A stretch of 64,000 bases of DNA from Devosia sp. (lineage in GTDB: Bacteria; Pseudomonadota; Alphaproteobacteria; Rhizobiales; Devosiaceae). This document shows positions 53,163-61,731 of this stretch, piece by piece. The position numbers were made by a program, and so were the translations under genes. Location: the NCBI RefSeq assembly GCF_014860165.1, contig NZ_JACZKG010000028.1:1-64000 (forward strand), written 5' to 3'. Within the stretch, counting starts at the first letter, position 1. Each line of letters opens with the position of its first letter. The notes below the pieces were generated by a model. It was given only the letters and a program-made list of their open reading frames with translations. It did no database searches and was not told where the DNA came from.

Positions 53163-53456
53163 ATGCCGCCACGATTTGCAAAATTGCTGCTTTCTGCCGC
53201 GCTCATCATGGGCGTTACCCAAGGCGTCATGGCCGAAACCTACCGCCTTGAAGTATCGGGGATCAGGCCATTCAAACTGTTTGTTGAAGGTGGCACTGTG
53301 CGTCGGCTCCCCACCGAAAATGGCAGCATCTATGAAGTCACCATGGAAGACGACCGTTGCGAGACCGTCGTAAGGGCCCAGATGCACGGGGACACGCTGC
53401 GCATCAATTACAATGTCTGTACCGGACAAGGCATCAGCATCGGCATGCGGCGGTAG
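53163..53456 (+). CDS. Small secreted hypothetical protein with two cysteines
   Basis: 97 aa; signal peptide MPPRFAKLLLSAALIMGVTQGVMA; compact mature domain. Confidence 0.65.
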   Translation: MPPRFAKLLLSAALIMGVTQGVMAETYRLEVSGIRPFKLFVEGGTVRRLPTENGSIYEVTMEDDRCETVVRAQMHGDTLRINYNVCTGQGISIGMRR

Positions 53457-53473
53457 AACCTCGGCATGTCTGA

Positions 53474-53932
53474 AGCCAGAAGTCCCGCCGAGAATCGATC
53501 CTGGCCGGGGCACTGCTTGCCGCGGTCTTTCAGCGGTATCCAGCCAAGGCTCTCATTTGGCCAGCCCTGGTCATGCTGGCTTCGCTCGCACCGTTCCTGC
53601 TCATCTATACCGAGACCGACCACCCGATCGAGCTGCTGTTGGGCTGGCGCGGGCTCGCGCTGACAGCAGCAACGATCGCTTTCGTGTGCGCGGCGGTCTA
53701 TCTCAGGGAACCAGCCGGTTATGCCAGAGAGGCAGCGAAGATCGTCGGGGCCCTGAGTTACCCCATCTACCTGCTGCACCCGTTGGCCTATCTGGCTGTT
53801 GAGAAACTGGGCGTTGTCAGCACCTGGCCGAAACTGGCGGCGGCGGCGACCATGACCGTTGTCCTCTCGCTGATAGTCTGGCGGATTGTCGAGCTTCCGG
53901 CCCGTGAATTCGGACGCCGGGCGTTTCCTTAA
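53474..53932 (+). pseudogene. 5'-truncated acyltransferase 3 (OafA/YrhL-type) remnant
   Basis: Open frame from TGA at 53471; ESILAGALLAAVFQRYPAKALIWPALVMLASL...GALSYPIYLLHPLAYLAVEKLG...SLIVWRIVELPAREFGRR matches the C-terminal part of acyltransferase 3; N-terminal domain missing. Confidence 0.65.
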
Positions 53933-54101
53933 GGGGAGATCCAGTCTGGCCTCGACGCAGGTGCGTGGTCCGTCAACCAAGCGCGACCTGGCCAAGGCTC
54001 GCTAAAATTGTGCGGACGCGGTTGGGGCGCCGCTAACGGCGTTTCGTCGCGGATAGCGGGGCTTAAGAATTCGGCAAGGCCCACCCCGCTAGCTGGAGGG
54101 T

Positions 54102-54383
54102 ATGCGTGACCTTACTACCCTCTTCGCCGGCAAGTCGCCCCTCAAGCTCGAACGCCGCATCGCACCGCGCCGAAACACCGCCATCGAAGCTACGATCACC
54201 TTTGGTCACACTCGCCTTGGCTGCATTATCCGTAACGTTTCCGATACGGGTGCGAAGCTGGAAGTGGCCAAGGTTGCGGGTATTCCCGACATTTTCCTGC
54301 TGCATGCGCCCGGGCACCGGCCGCAGACCTGCCGCGTGGTCTGGCGGGCGCTCAAGGAATTGGGCGTGGAGTATCGGGACTAA
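54102..54383 (+). CDS. PilZ-domain protein
   Basis: ERRIAPRRNTAIEATITFGHTRLGCIIRNVSDTGAKLEV; 93 aa. Confidence 0.85.
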   Translation: MRDLTTLFAGKSPLKLERRIAPRRNTAIEATITFGHTRLGCIIRNVSDTGAKLEVAKVAGIPDIFLLHAPGHRPQTCRVVWRALKELGVEYRD

Positions 54384-54781
54384 AAGTCGAAGCCCATCTG
54401 GGATGCAGCCTTTTGCGGAGGTTGCGGCGCCGGGGCTTTAGGGGCCGCTGACGTCGCCACTGGCGTGGCTGCAACCCGGATGGCCTTGTCCGCCACCGGC
54501 CTCGTCTCCGGCTTTGTCGCCGCCCCCTGCACCGTGTCCAGCCAATCGCGCACCGGCTTCAGCCGTGCGGCATGCAGCGCGTAGCGATTTTCCCGCCCCG
54601 CCTTTTTCTCGCTGATCAGCCTTGCCTGCTTGAGCACACGCAGGTGGCGCGAGATCGCCGGGCGGCTGATGTCGAACGACCCAGCCAGTATGTGCACCGG
54701 TTGAGGCCCCTTGTGCAGGATTTCAATGATGCGGCAACGGGTTGGGTCAGCGAGAGCGACCAGGACGGCGATGGGCGGCAT
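54380..54781 (-). CDS. ArsR-family winged-helix regulator with Ala/Pro-rich tail
   Basis: ALADPTRCRIIEILHKGPQPVHILAGSFDISRPAISRHLRVLKQARLISEKKAGRENRYAL. Confidence 0.87.
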   Translation of the reverse strand: MPPIAVLVALADPTRCRIIEILHKGPQPVHILAGSFDISRPAISRHLRVLKQARLISEKKAGRENRYALHAARLKPVRDWLDTVQGAATKPETRPVADKAIRVAATPVATSAAPKAPAPQPPQKAASQMGFDF

Positions 54782-54966
54782 GGCGTATCCGTAAGGTTGT
54801 CCGCTGCAGTAGTAACGGTCGCGTTACGCGTCAAGTGCGGGCCTTGCGAGGCAACCGGTTATTCACCAGATGCGTTGAGGTGGGCTTTACGATGCCGTAC
54901 CAATCCGACGGCCATGCAATAAACTGGTGACTTCCCGGCGCCACACTCGGGACAAGGAGCAGGCCC

Positions 54967-55650
54967 GTGCAGGAATCGGCGACCAAATATTCATGGTGGA
55001 GCCGCGAACAGCGGCCCTATAGCCGCGCCGAACTGGTGGTGGACGGCGCGGTCCATGTGTTCGGCCTTATCGTCGCCATCGCCGCGGGGTCGATCCTGCT
55101 GGCCTTTGCGATTCTTGAAACCGCGCCGGAGGTAGCCCCGGCCCTGGTGGTCTATGTCGGTTCGCTGGTGGCCGTGCTGGGCGTGTCGCTGGCCTATAAT
55201 CTGTGGCCGGTATCGCCCATCAAGATGGTGCTGGCGCGGTTTGACCAGGCGGCCATTTTCCTGTTCATAGCCGGGACCTATACGCCGTTCCTGGCTGTGC
55301 TGGGCGGCACCACGACGGGCGTGCTGATGACGAGCTTCGTGTGGGGCGCGTCGCTGGTCGGGGTGGCGCTCAAGCTGATCGTGCCCGAACGCTTCGGGCG
55401 GCTGGCCATCGCTCTCTATCTCGCCATCGGCTGGAGCGGCATCCTGGTGTTCCAGTCACTGGCCCAGACGTTGCCAGCGACCACCTTGTGGCTGCTGCTG
55501 GCGGGTGGCGTCACCTATTCCCTGGGGATCGTCTTTCACCTGTGGGAAAGGCTCAAGTTTCAGAATGCGGTGTGGCATGTCTTCGTGGTGACCGGCGCCA
55601 GCCTGCATCTGTGGGCGGTGATCGACTGCATGGTCATCCACCGGCTGTAG
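54967..55650 (+). CDS. Hemolysin III / TrhA family membrane protein
   Basis: 227 aa, 7 TM-like; YSRAELVVDGAVHVFG; HLWERLKFQNAVWHVFVVTGASLHLWAVI. Confidence 0.9.
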   Translation: MQESATKYSWWSREQRPYSRAELVVDGAVHVFGLIVAIAAGSILLAFAILETAPEVAPALVVYVGSLVAVLGVSLAYNLWPVSPIKMVLARFDQAAIFLFIAGTYTPFLAVLGGTTTGVLMTSFVWGASLVGVALKLIVPERFGRLAIALYLAIGWSGILVFQSLAQTLPATTLWLLLAGGVTYSLGIVFHLWERLKFQNAVWHVFVVTGASLHLWAVIDCMVIHRL

Positions 55651-56133
55651 TCAGTCCGCCGGCTTGCCCACCAATGCGTGTTCCATCGTGTCGCCCGGCT
55701 CGAGGCCGATCTCGACCGAGCGGCCGCCGGGGATTTCCAGCACAAACTGCACCGGCACTTCCGAGGGAATGGACGTGACGTCATGTGGCCGGGCGTTGAC
55801 GTGAATGGTCTTCACCACCCCATCGGACCCCACGAAGATCATATCGAGCGGGATGAAGGTGTTGCGCATCCAGAAGGAAACCTCGCGCTCCTCCTTGAAG
55901 TCGAACAGCATGCCCGCATCGTCGGCGAGCTCCTGCACGAACATCAGCCCCTTGGCCCGGCTTTCGGGCGTATCGACGACTTCGACGTTGAAGCCATAGT
56001 CGCCGGTGGCGGTGTGGAGCACCAGCTTGCCCTCATCGCTGCAGGCCGCCAGCGGCAGGGCCACCATGGCGATAGCCATCGCTACCGCGGCGCGGCGGAG
56101 CACCGGGGCGAAGCCTTGGGCAAAGATGAACAT
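55651..56133 (-). CDS. DUF192 domain protein, secreted/lipoprotein-like
   Basis: VEVVDTPESRAKGLMFVQELADDAGMLFDFKEEREVSFWMRNTFIPLDMIFV. Confidence 0.88.
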   Translation of the reverse strand: MFIFAQGFAPVLRRAAVAMAIAMVALPLAACSDEGKLVLHTATGDYGFNVEVVDTPESRAKGLMFVQELADDAGMLFDFKEEREVSFWMRNTFIPLDMIFVGSDGVVKTIHVNARPHDVTSIPSEVPVQFVLEIPGGRSVEIGLEPGDTMEHALVGKPAD

Positions 56134-56145
56134 AGAGTAGTGATC

Positions 56146-56769
56146 CTAGTGGGAGGACGGCGCGTCGCCCCAACCGTCGGGCCGAATTTCGGCGACCATA
56201 AGGCCCTTGGGGCCATTGCCGTAGCGAACCAACACATACTGGCCCGGCCGGAGTTCGGTGATGCCGAAACGGCGCAGGGTTTCCATATGGACGAACACGT
56301 CGGGCGTACCCTCGCCGGCCGAGAGGAAACCGAAGCCGCGGATGCGGTTGAACCACTTGACCTCGAGCCGCACCATGCCGGAGGTCGGCTCCACCACGAC
56401 ATGGGTGCGCGGCGCTGGCATCTGGGCGGGGTGGCGGGCGGTGGATTCATCCATCGAGACGATGCGGAAGGCCTGCAGGCCGCCGGGGCGATTGAGGGCC
56501 TCGACGACAATGCGGGCCCCCTCATAGGCGGTCTGGTAGCCGTCGCGGCGCAGGCAGGTCACATGCAGCAGCACATCGGGCATGCCATTGTCGGGTACGA
56601 TGAAGCCGAAGCCCTTGCCGGCATCGAACCATTTGATGGCGCCGGAGACCTCGATGGTCGCATCGGGACCGGCTTCACCGGAGGACAGGGCATGGCCACG
56701 GCTCGCCGACCCTGCCTCTTCGGACAGCATCGCGGCATCATCGCCTTCGCCAGTGAACTTGGCCCCCAT
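56146..56769 (-). CDS. Cold-shock-like protein with two CSD domains
   Basis: GAIKWFDAGKGFGFIVPDNGMPDVLLHV and LEVKWFNRIRGFGFLSAGEGTPDVFVHM. Confidence 0.9.
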   Translation of the reverse strand: MGAKFTGEGDDAAMLSEEAGSASRGHALSSGEAGPDATIEVSGAIKWFDAGKGFGFIVPDNGMPDVLLHVTCLRRDGYQTAYEGARIVVEALNRPGGLQAFRIVSMDESTARHPAQMPAPRTHVVVEPTSGMVRLEVKWFNRIRGFGFLSAGEGTPDVFVHMETLRRFGITELRPGQYVLVRYGNGPKGLMVAEIRPDGWGDAPSSH

Positions 56770-56944
56770 ATTCCCAAAGCCCTTTTTTACTCGCCCCGCC
56801 GCCGCGAGGTACACCACAAGACACGAAGCACACTGTGTCCGATTCAAATGCAATTGTTAAGAGTCTGTTTGGAATTGCGCCGGTTGCGGCGCACGACAGG
56901 GCTTGATAGGCCACCGGTATCGATTTCGACAGGAGGAATGCACC

Positions 56945-57361
56945 GTGAAATACCTGCACACCATGGTCCGGGTGACCAATGTCGAGGACAGCCTGCGCTT
57001 CTACTGCGAGGGGCTGGGGCTGGAGGAGGTGCGCCGGAGCGAGAACGAGAAGGGCCGCTATACGCTGATCTTCCTGCGGGCGCCCGGTGACACGGGCGGC
57101 GAGGTGGAGCTGACCTATAACTGGGATCCGGAGGAATATACCGGCGGCCGCAATTTCGGCCACCTGGCCTATCGCACGGACGATATCTACAAGCTCTGCC
57201 AGCACCTTATGGATATGGGCGTCACCATCAACCGGCCGCCACGCGACGGGCACATGGCCTTCGTGCGCTCGCCGGACGGGATCTCCGTGGAGCTGATCCA
57301 GGACGGGTCCCTGCCCCCGCAGGAGCCGTGGCTGTCGATGCCGAACACCGGCAAGTGGTGA
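56945..57361 (+). CDS. gloA: Lactoylglutathione lyase (VOC family)
   Basis: GTG start after GGAGGAATGCACC; YLHTMVRVTNVEDSLRFYCEGLGLEEVRR...SPDGISVELIQ. Confidence 0.92.
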   Translation: MKYLHTMVRVTNVEDSLRFYCEGLGLEEVRRSENEKGRYTLIFLRAPGDTGGEVELTYNWDPEEYTGGRNFGHLAYRTDDIYKLCQHLMDMGVTINRPPRDGHMAFVRSPDGISVELIQDGSLPPQEPWLSMPNTGKW

Positions 57362-57388
57362 TTCCGTGCTAGCGGATCGTTAACGCTT

Positions 57389-57420
57389 CGCTAACCCTTG
57401 TGCTTAGCCGGGGGTTAGCG
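57389..57420. promoter_or_regulatory. 9-bp perfect inverted repeat upstream of M15-type peptidase gene
   Basis: CGCTAACCC-TTGTGCTTAGCCGG-GGGTTAGCG. Confidence 0.5.
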
Positions 57421-57502
57421 AAACCGCTGGTATTTTAGCGACTTCACAGAACGGGCCATTGCCTGTTGCGTCCGCGCAACAGGCGGTCACTCGGAAGCCG
57501 CC

Positions 57503-57979
57503 ATGCATACCACAACCCGCTCCATTGCCGCCCTCGTGGTCACCGTCTTCATGCTGGCGGCCTGTGCGCCGCTGGCGATGTTCGCCAGCTCCAGCGGCGC
57601 CGGCTATGCCGGCAAGCGCAGCGACTGGGGCACCTTCGTCTCGAGCCGCGAGGTCAACGCGCTCTGCATCGCCCCCAAGCTGCGCTTCCTGATCTGGGAA
57701 TTTGAGGGTCACTTCGGCAAGAAGGTAATCATGAGCTCGGGCTACCGGGACGGCCAGCATAATTCGGCGGCCGGGGGCGCGGATAATTCCTATCACACCA
57801 GGTGCATGGCCGCCGATTTCTACATTCCCGGCGTCGACAAGGGCCAGCTCATCGCCTTTGCCATGAATACCGGCAGCGTGGGCGGGCTGGGCTGCTATCC
57901 GGGCAAGCAGTTCATCCATGTCGACGTGCGCGATCGCCCGCGCGGCTACAACCGGCCCGTGACTTTCTCGGGCTGTTAA
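57503..57979 (+). CDS. Peptidase M15A/YcbK-like (DUF882) lipoprotein
   Basis: Lipobox MLAAC; SSGYRDGQHNSAAGGADNSYHTRCMAADFYIPGVDKGQL...FIHVDVR. Confidence 0.88.
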   Translation: MHTTTRSIAALVVTVFMLAACAPLAMFASSSGAGYAGKRSDWGTFVSSREVNALCIAPKLRFLIWEFEGHFGKKVIMSSGYRDGQHNSAAGGADNSYHTRCMAADFYIPGVDKGQLIAFAMNTGSVGGLGCYPGKQFIHVDVRDRPRGYNRPVTFSGC

Positions 57980-58050
57980 AAAAATCCCGTTTGCGCCAAC
58001 AAGGGGTTGCGCATCGGAAATCACCCAACTATACGACCACCAGCGCTTAG

Positions 58051-58125
58051 GCGCCCTTCGTCTATCGGTTAGGACGGCACCCTTTCACGGTGCAGAGAGG
58101 GGTTCGACTCCCCTAGGGCGTACCA
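58051..58125 (+). tRNA. tRNA-Glu (TTC), CCA encoded
   Basis: GCGCCCTTCGTCTATCGGTTAGGACGGCACCCTTTCACGGTGCAGAGAGGGGTTCGACTCCCCTAGGGCGTACCA. Confidence 0.96.
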
Positions 58126-58175
58126 TTCCTACTTCAGTGGGAATGGCCTATACTAAGTTAGAAGTTCCTAGGTTC

Positions 58176-58250
58176 GCGGCCATCGTCTATCGGTCAGGAC
58201 GGCACCCTCTCACGGTGCAGAGCGGGGTTCGATTCCCCGTGGCCGTACCA
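58176..58250 (+). tRNA. tRNA-Glu (CTC), CCA encoded
   Basis: GCGGCCATCGTCTATCGGTCAGGACGGCACCCTCTCACGGTGCAGAGCGGGGTTCGATTCCCCGTGGCCGTACCA; anticodon loop CTCTCAC. Confidence 0.95.
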
Positions 58251-58340
58251 GGAACTCTTCCCTCAGTGTTTGTGACAACAACGCCGCTTCGGGCGTCGGC
58301 ATCTGGTGGCGGGAGCTTGAGTCAGACAGCGAGCGGCGGC

Positions 58341-59576
58341 CTAAGCCGGCTTGCGATACTGATAGATCCCGACGTCGATCGAGCCTTCGGTGAAGCCCGC
58401 CTCGCAATAGCTGAGGTAATAGACCCATTTGCGCTTGAATTCTTCGTCATAGCCGAGCGGGGCGATCATCGGCCAGCGCTCGAGGAAGCGTTCGCGCCAG
58501 AGCTTGAGCGTACGGGCATAGCTGAGGCGGAAGGTTTCGACGTTTTCGAGCACGAGATTGTACTTGTCGCCGAACTCCTGCATCACCGTCTTGGTCAGCA
58601 GCATGCCACCGGGGAAGATGTAGCGCTGGATGAAGTCCGGACCGCTGCGATAGCCGTCGAAATCGGCCTCGTTGATGGTGATGGCCTGGATGGCGGCCGT
58701 GCCGCCGGGCTTCAGTCGATCGTGAATGGTCTGGAAATAGCTCGGCCAGTTGTCCTCGCCCACGGCCTCGATCATCTCGATGGAGCCGATATGGTCGTAT
58801 TGACCCTCGGTGTGGCGATAGTCTTCGAAGACCAGGGTGGCATATTTGTCGAGGCCCTGCCGCGCCAGCCGCTCCAGCCCGAACTTGAGCTGTTCGGCCG
58901 ACAGGGTGATGCCGCGCAGGTTGGCCTTGTAGTCGCGCGCCACGGTTTCGGCGAAGCCTCCCCAGCCGCAGCCGATCTCCAGCACCGAGGAGCCTTCGGT
59001 GATGCCAGCCATGTCAGCCACACGGTGATATTTGGCGAGCTGGGCTTCCTCCAGGCTCTGATCCCCCGACGTGAAGACTGCCGACGAATAGGTCATGGAT
59101 GGATCGAGCCATTGGCCATAGAAGTCGTTGCCGAGGTCGTAGTGCTCGGCAATGTTCTTCTTTGAGCCTTCGAGCGTGTTGCGGCGCGACAGGTGATAAT
59201 GCAGGTCGCCCGCGGCGCGTCGGAAAAACCCCGGATTGGCGTTCTCGAACATGTCGCGATTCTGCAGGAAGAAGCGGAACAGGGCCGTCAGGTCGTCCGC
59301 CTCGACATCGCCTGCCATATAGGCAGCGGCGAAGCCGACCGTGCCGCGCTGCATGGCCTCGCTCAGAACCCGGAAATTGTTGAGGCGCAGGATGGCGTGC
59401 TCGCCGGTCGACGGATTGCCGACGGTGCGCGTACGGCCATTGGGAAAGATGACGGTCAGGGCGCCGTGGCGGGGCTTGCCGATGAGCGCGACGCCAATGC
59501 GTTCGATTGCCCAGGAGGCAAAGCTGGTCCAGGGCGTTACGCCGGTATTGGTGTTGTCAGCTACTGACTTGGTCAT
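58341..59576 (-). CDS. cfa: Cyclopropane-fatty-acyl-phospholipid synthase family
   Basis: YDLGNDFYGQWLDPSMTYSSAVF; SSVLEIGCGWGGFAE; FPGGMLL. Confidence 0.94.
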   Translation of the reverse strand: MTKSVADNTNTGVTPWTSFASWAIERIGVALIGKPRHGALTVIFPNGRTRTVGNPSTGEHAILRLNNFRVLSEAMQRGTVGFAAAYMAGDVEADDLTALFRFFLQNRDMFENANPGFFRRAAGDLHYHLSRRNTLEGSKKNIAEHYDLGNDFYGQWLDPSMTYSSAVFTSGDQSLEEAQLAKYHRVADMAGITEGSSVLEIGCGWGGFAETVARDYKANLRGITLSAEQLKFGLERLARQGLDKYATLVFEDYRHTEGQYDHIGSIEMIEAVGEDNWPSYFQTIHDRLKPGGTAAIQAITINEADFDGYRSGPDFIQRYIFPGGMLLTKTVMQEFGDKYNLVLENVETFRLSYARTLKLWRERFLERWPMIAPLGYDEEFKRKWVYYLSYCEAGFTEGSIDVGIYQYRKPA

Positions 59577-59765
59577 CGTGCCGCTTGATCCAAATTAAAA
59601 ACCTGGTGGCAGCGCTTGCGCGACCGCCTCAATCTGAGCATCGGTGGCACAGCAACAAGCGATGAAAAACAGCGCGTCTCAAGCATGCCCACCACCACAC
59701 TCTAGCGGTGATAAATGGATATGCAAGCAGCAGTTTCAATAGGCTAGCGGGGGCCGAGCGGCGGG

Positions 59766-61556
59766 CTAGGCCTTGGGCCTGGCGAGGTCCGTCAGGCGGA
59801 ATTGCACCTGCTCGCGGCCCTGGTAGTGATCGATGGAGAGCGAGCCGGCGAAGTGGAACGCGGAGTCGCCGTCGCGCAGCAGAGCATCGCCGATGGCGGT
59901 ATTGGCGGCGCGGAAGGCGATGGCCTTGAGGCGGGCGCCATCTTCCGAGACCAGCGCGAAGCTGACATGGCCGCCCTTGCCGACGACCTGGGCGAACTTG
60001 GCGCGGTGGGCAGGAAAGGCGAAGACCGGGCCGGGATTGCCTGCGCCGAAGGGCCCTGCCCGCTCCAGATCATGCACCAGATCGAGGCTGGCGCCGCGCG
60101 CGGTCAACGCGGCGTCGACGGCAAGCGCCGTGGCAGCGCGGGCCGCGGTGACGTCGAGCGACAGCGCGTCAGCGAGGAAAGAGCGGAACGCGCCGAGTTG
60201 CCCCGGCTTGATGGTGACCCCCGCCGCCATGGCATGGCCGCCACCCTTGGCAATGAGGCCTCGCTCCACCGCCTCGATGACGGCGCGGCCGAGGTCGACG
60301 CCCGGCATGGAGCGGCCGGAGCCGGTGCCGGCGCCGTCCGGCCCGAGGGCAATGGCGAAGGCGGGGCGCTCGAAGCGCTCGCGCAGGCGGGCGGCAATGA
60401 GGCCGGCGACGCCCGGATGCCAGTTGGCGGAGGCAAGGACGAGGACCGGTGGCCCCTCGCCGCTGCCGATTTCCATCTCCGCGACGGCGGCGGCTTCTTC
60501 CACCGCCTCCACCTCGATGCGCTGCCGTTCGGAATTGAGTTCGTCGAGCCGGGCGGCGATGGCGAGGGCGTGATGCTCGTCGTCGATGGTCAGGAGTTCC
60601 GTGCCCATGGCGGCATTGCCGATACGGCCGCCGGCATTGATGCGCGGACCGATCAGAAAGCCGAGATGATAGGGGTTGATGGGTCCGCTGAGCCGCGCCG
60701 CCAAAGCGAGGGCCGCGATGCCCTTGTTGTCGCCGCGCCGGGCGACCTCCAGACCACGGACGACAAAGGCGCGGTTGAGCCCGGTAAGCGGAACCACGTC
60801 GCAGACCGTGGCCAGCGCCACCAGGTCGAGCAGCTTGAGCAGATCCGGCAGGCCGGTATCACCCCGATTGCGCAGCGTGCGGTTGACCGCCACCAGCACC
60901 ATGAAGGTGACGCCGGCGGCGCAGAGATAGCCGAGTCCGGAGATATCGTCGGGGCGGTTGGGGTTGACCAAAGCCGTGGCGTCGGGAAGCTCGTGGTCGG
61001 AGAGATGGTGGTCGATGACCAGCACGTCGGCACCCCTGCCCCGCGCATGGGCAATTGGACCGTCACTGGTGGTGCCGCAGTCGAGGGTGATGATCAGCGT
61101 CGCGCCGGCATCGATCAGCTTGTCCATGGCGGCGACGTTGGGGCCATAGCCCTCGAAGATGCGGTCGGGGATATGCACCTGCGGCTCGATGCCGAAATGG
61201 CGCAGATAGCGCGCCATGAGCGCGCAGGAGCAGGCGCCGTCGACGTCATAGTCGCCGAACAGGGCAATGGACTCGTTGTCGGTAATGGCCCTGGCGAGCC
61301 GGTCGGCCAGCGCATCCATGGCCGTCAACGTGGAGGGATCGGGCATCAGCCCGCGAATGGTGGGTTCGAGATAGGCCTCGGCCTCGTCCAGGCCCACCCC
61401 GCGGGCGGCGATGACGCGGGCGAGAATTTCGGAAATGCCCGTGCGCTGCGAGATGGCAGTGGCTATGCGGGTGGTGGTGGCATCGAGCCGGTCGATCCAC
61501 GCGCGGCCGGTAACCGAGCGGGAGACGTCGAGGAAAGGGCGCGGCGCATCGAGCAT
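59766..61556 (-). CDS. recJ: Single-stranded-DNA-specific exonuclease RecJ
   Basis: IALFGDYDVDGACSCALMARYLRHFG; LVIDHHLSDHELPDATALVNPNR; KGGGHAMAAG. Confidence 0.96.
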   Translation of the reverse strand: MLDAPRPFLDVSRSVTGRAWIDRLDATTTRIATAISQRTGISEILARVIAARGVGLDEAEAYLEPTIRGLMPDPSTLTAMDALADRLARAITDNESIALFGDYDVDGACSCALMARYLRHFGIEPQVHIPDRIFEGYGPNVAAMDKLIDAGATLIITLDCGTTSDGPIAHARGRGADVLVIDHHLSDHELPDATALVNPNRPDDISGLGYLCAAGVTFMVLVAVNRTLRNRGDTGLPDLLKLLDLVALATVCDVVPLTGLNRAFVVRGLEVARRGDNKGIAALALAARLSGPINPYHLGFLIGPRINAGGRIGNAAMGTELLTIDDEHHALAIAARLDELNSERQRIEVEAVEEAAAVAEMEIGSGEGPPVLVLASANWHPGVAGLIAARLRERFERPAFAIALGPDGAGTGSGRSMPGVDLGRAVIEAVERGLIAKGGGHAMAAGVTIKPGQLGAFRSFLADALSLDVTAARAATALAVDAALTARGASLDLVHDLERAGPFGAGNPGPVFAFPAHRAKFAQVVGKGGHVSFALVSEDGARLKAIAFRAANTAIGDALLRDGDSAFHFAGSLSIDHYQGREQVQFRLTDLARPKA

Positions 61557-61626
61557 GGGGCAGAGGTAGGCGATTTGGGAGGTGGTGGGAAGAGCCGGGC
61601 GTGAACCAGCGGCACTTCAAAAACTG

Positions 61627-61721
61627 GATCGTCACCCTCGGGCTTGACCCGAGGGCGTTGCACTTCCCGTAACCCGGCAAGTGAAGAGCCCTCGGGTCAA
61701 GCCCGAGGGTGACGGCCGGTG
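61627..61721 (-). repeat. Bipartite palindromic (REP/BIME-like) intergenic element, copy 2, inverted relative to copy 1
   Basis: Reverse complement CACCGGCCGTCACCCTCGGGCTTGACCCGAGGGCTCTTCACTTGCCGGGTTACGGGAAGTGCAACGCCCTCGGGTCAAGCCCGAGGGTGACGATC. Confidence 0.9.
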
Positions 61722-61731
61722 GGGGGGAACG

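Noticed and set aside
57404-58024. 206-aa minus-strand ORF opposite the M15-type lipoprotein
   Set aside because: The plus-strand gene has a lipobox and M15 motifs (SSGYRDG, HTRCMAADF); the antisense ORF has none.
58051-58250. G1-U72 wobble pair in both tRNA-Glu acceptor stems as a possible anomaly
   Set aside because: From memory this pairing occurs in other alphaproteobacterial tRNA-Glu genes, so it is not reported as novel.
59802-61604. 600-aa plus-strand ORF antisense to recJ
   Set aside because: Same high-GC antisense effect; composition is D/G/H/R-rich without domain signature.
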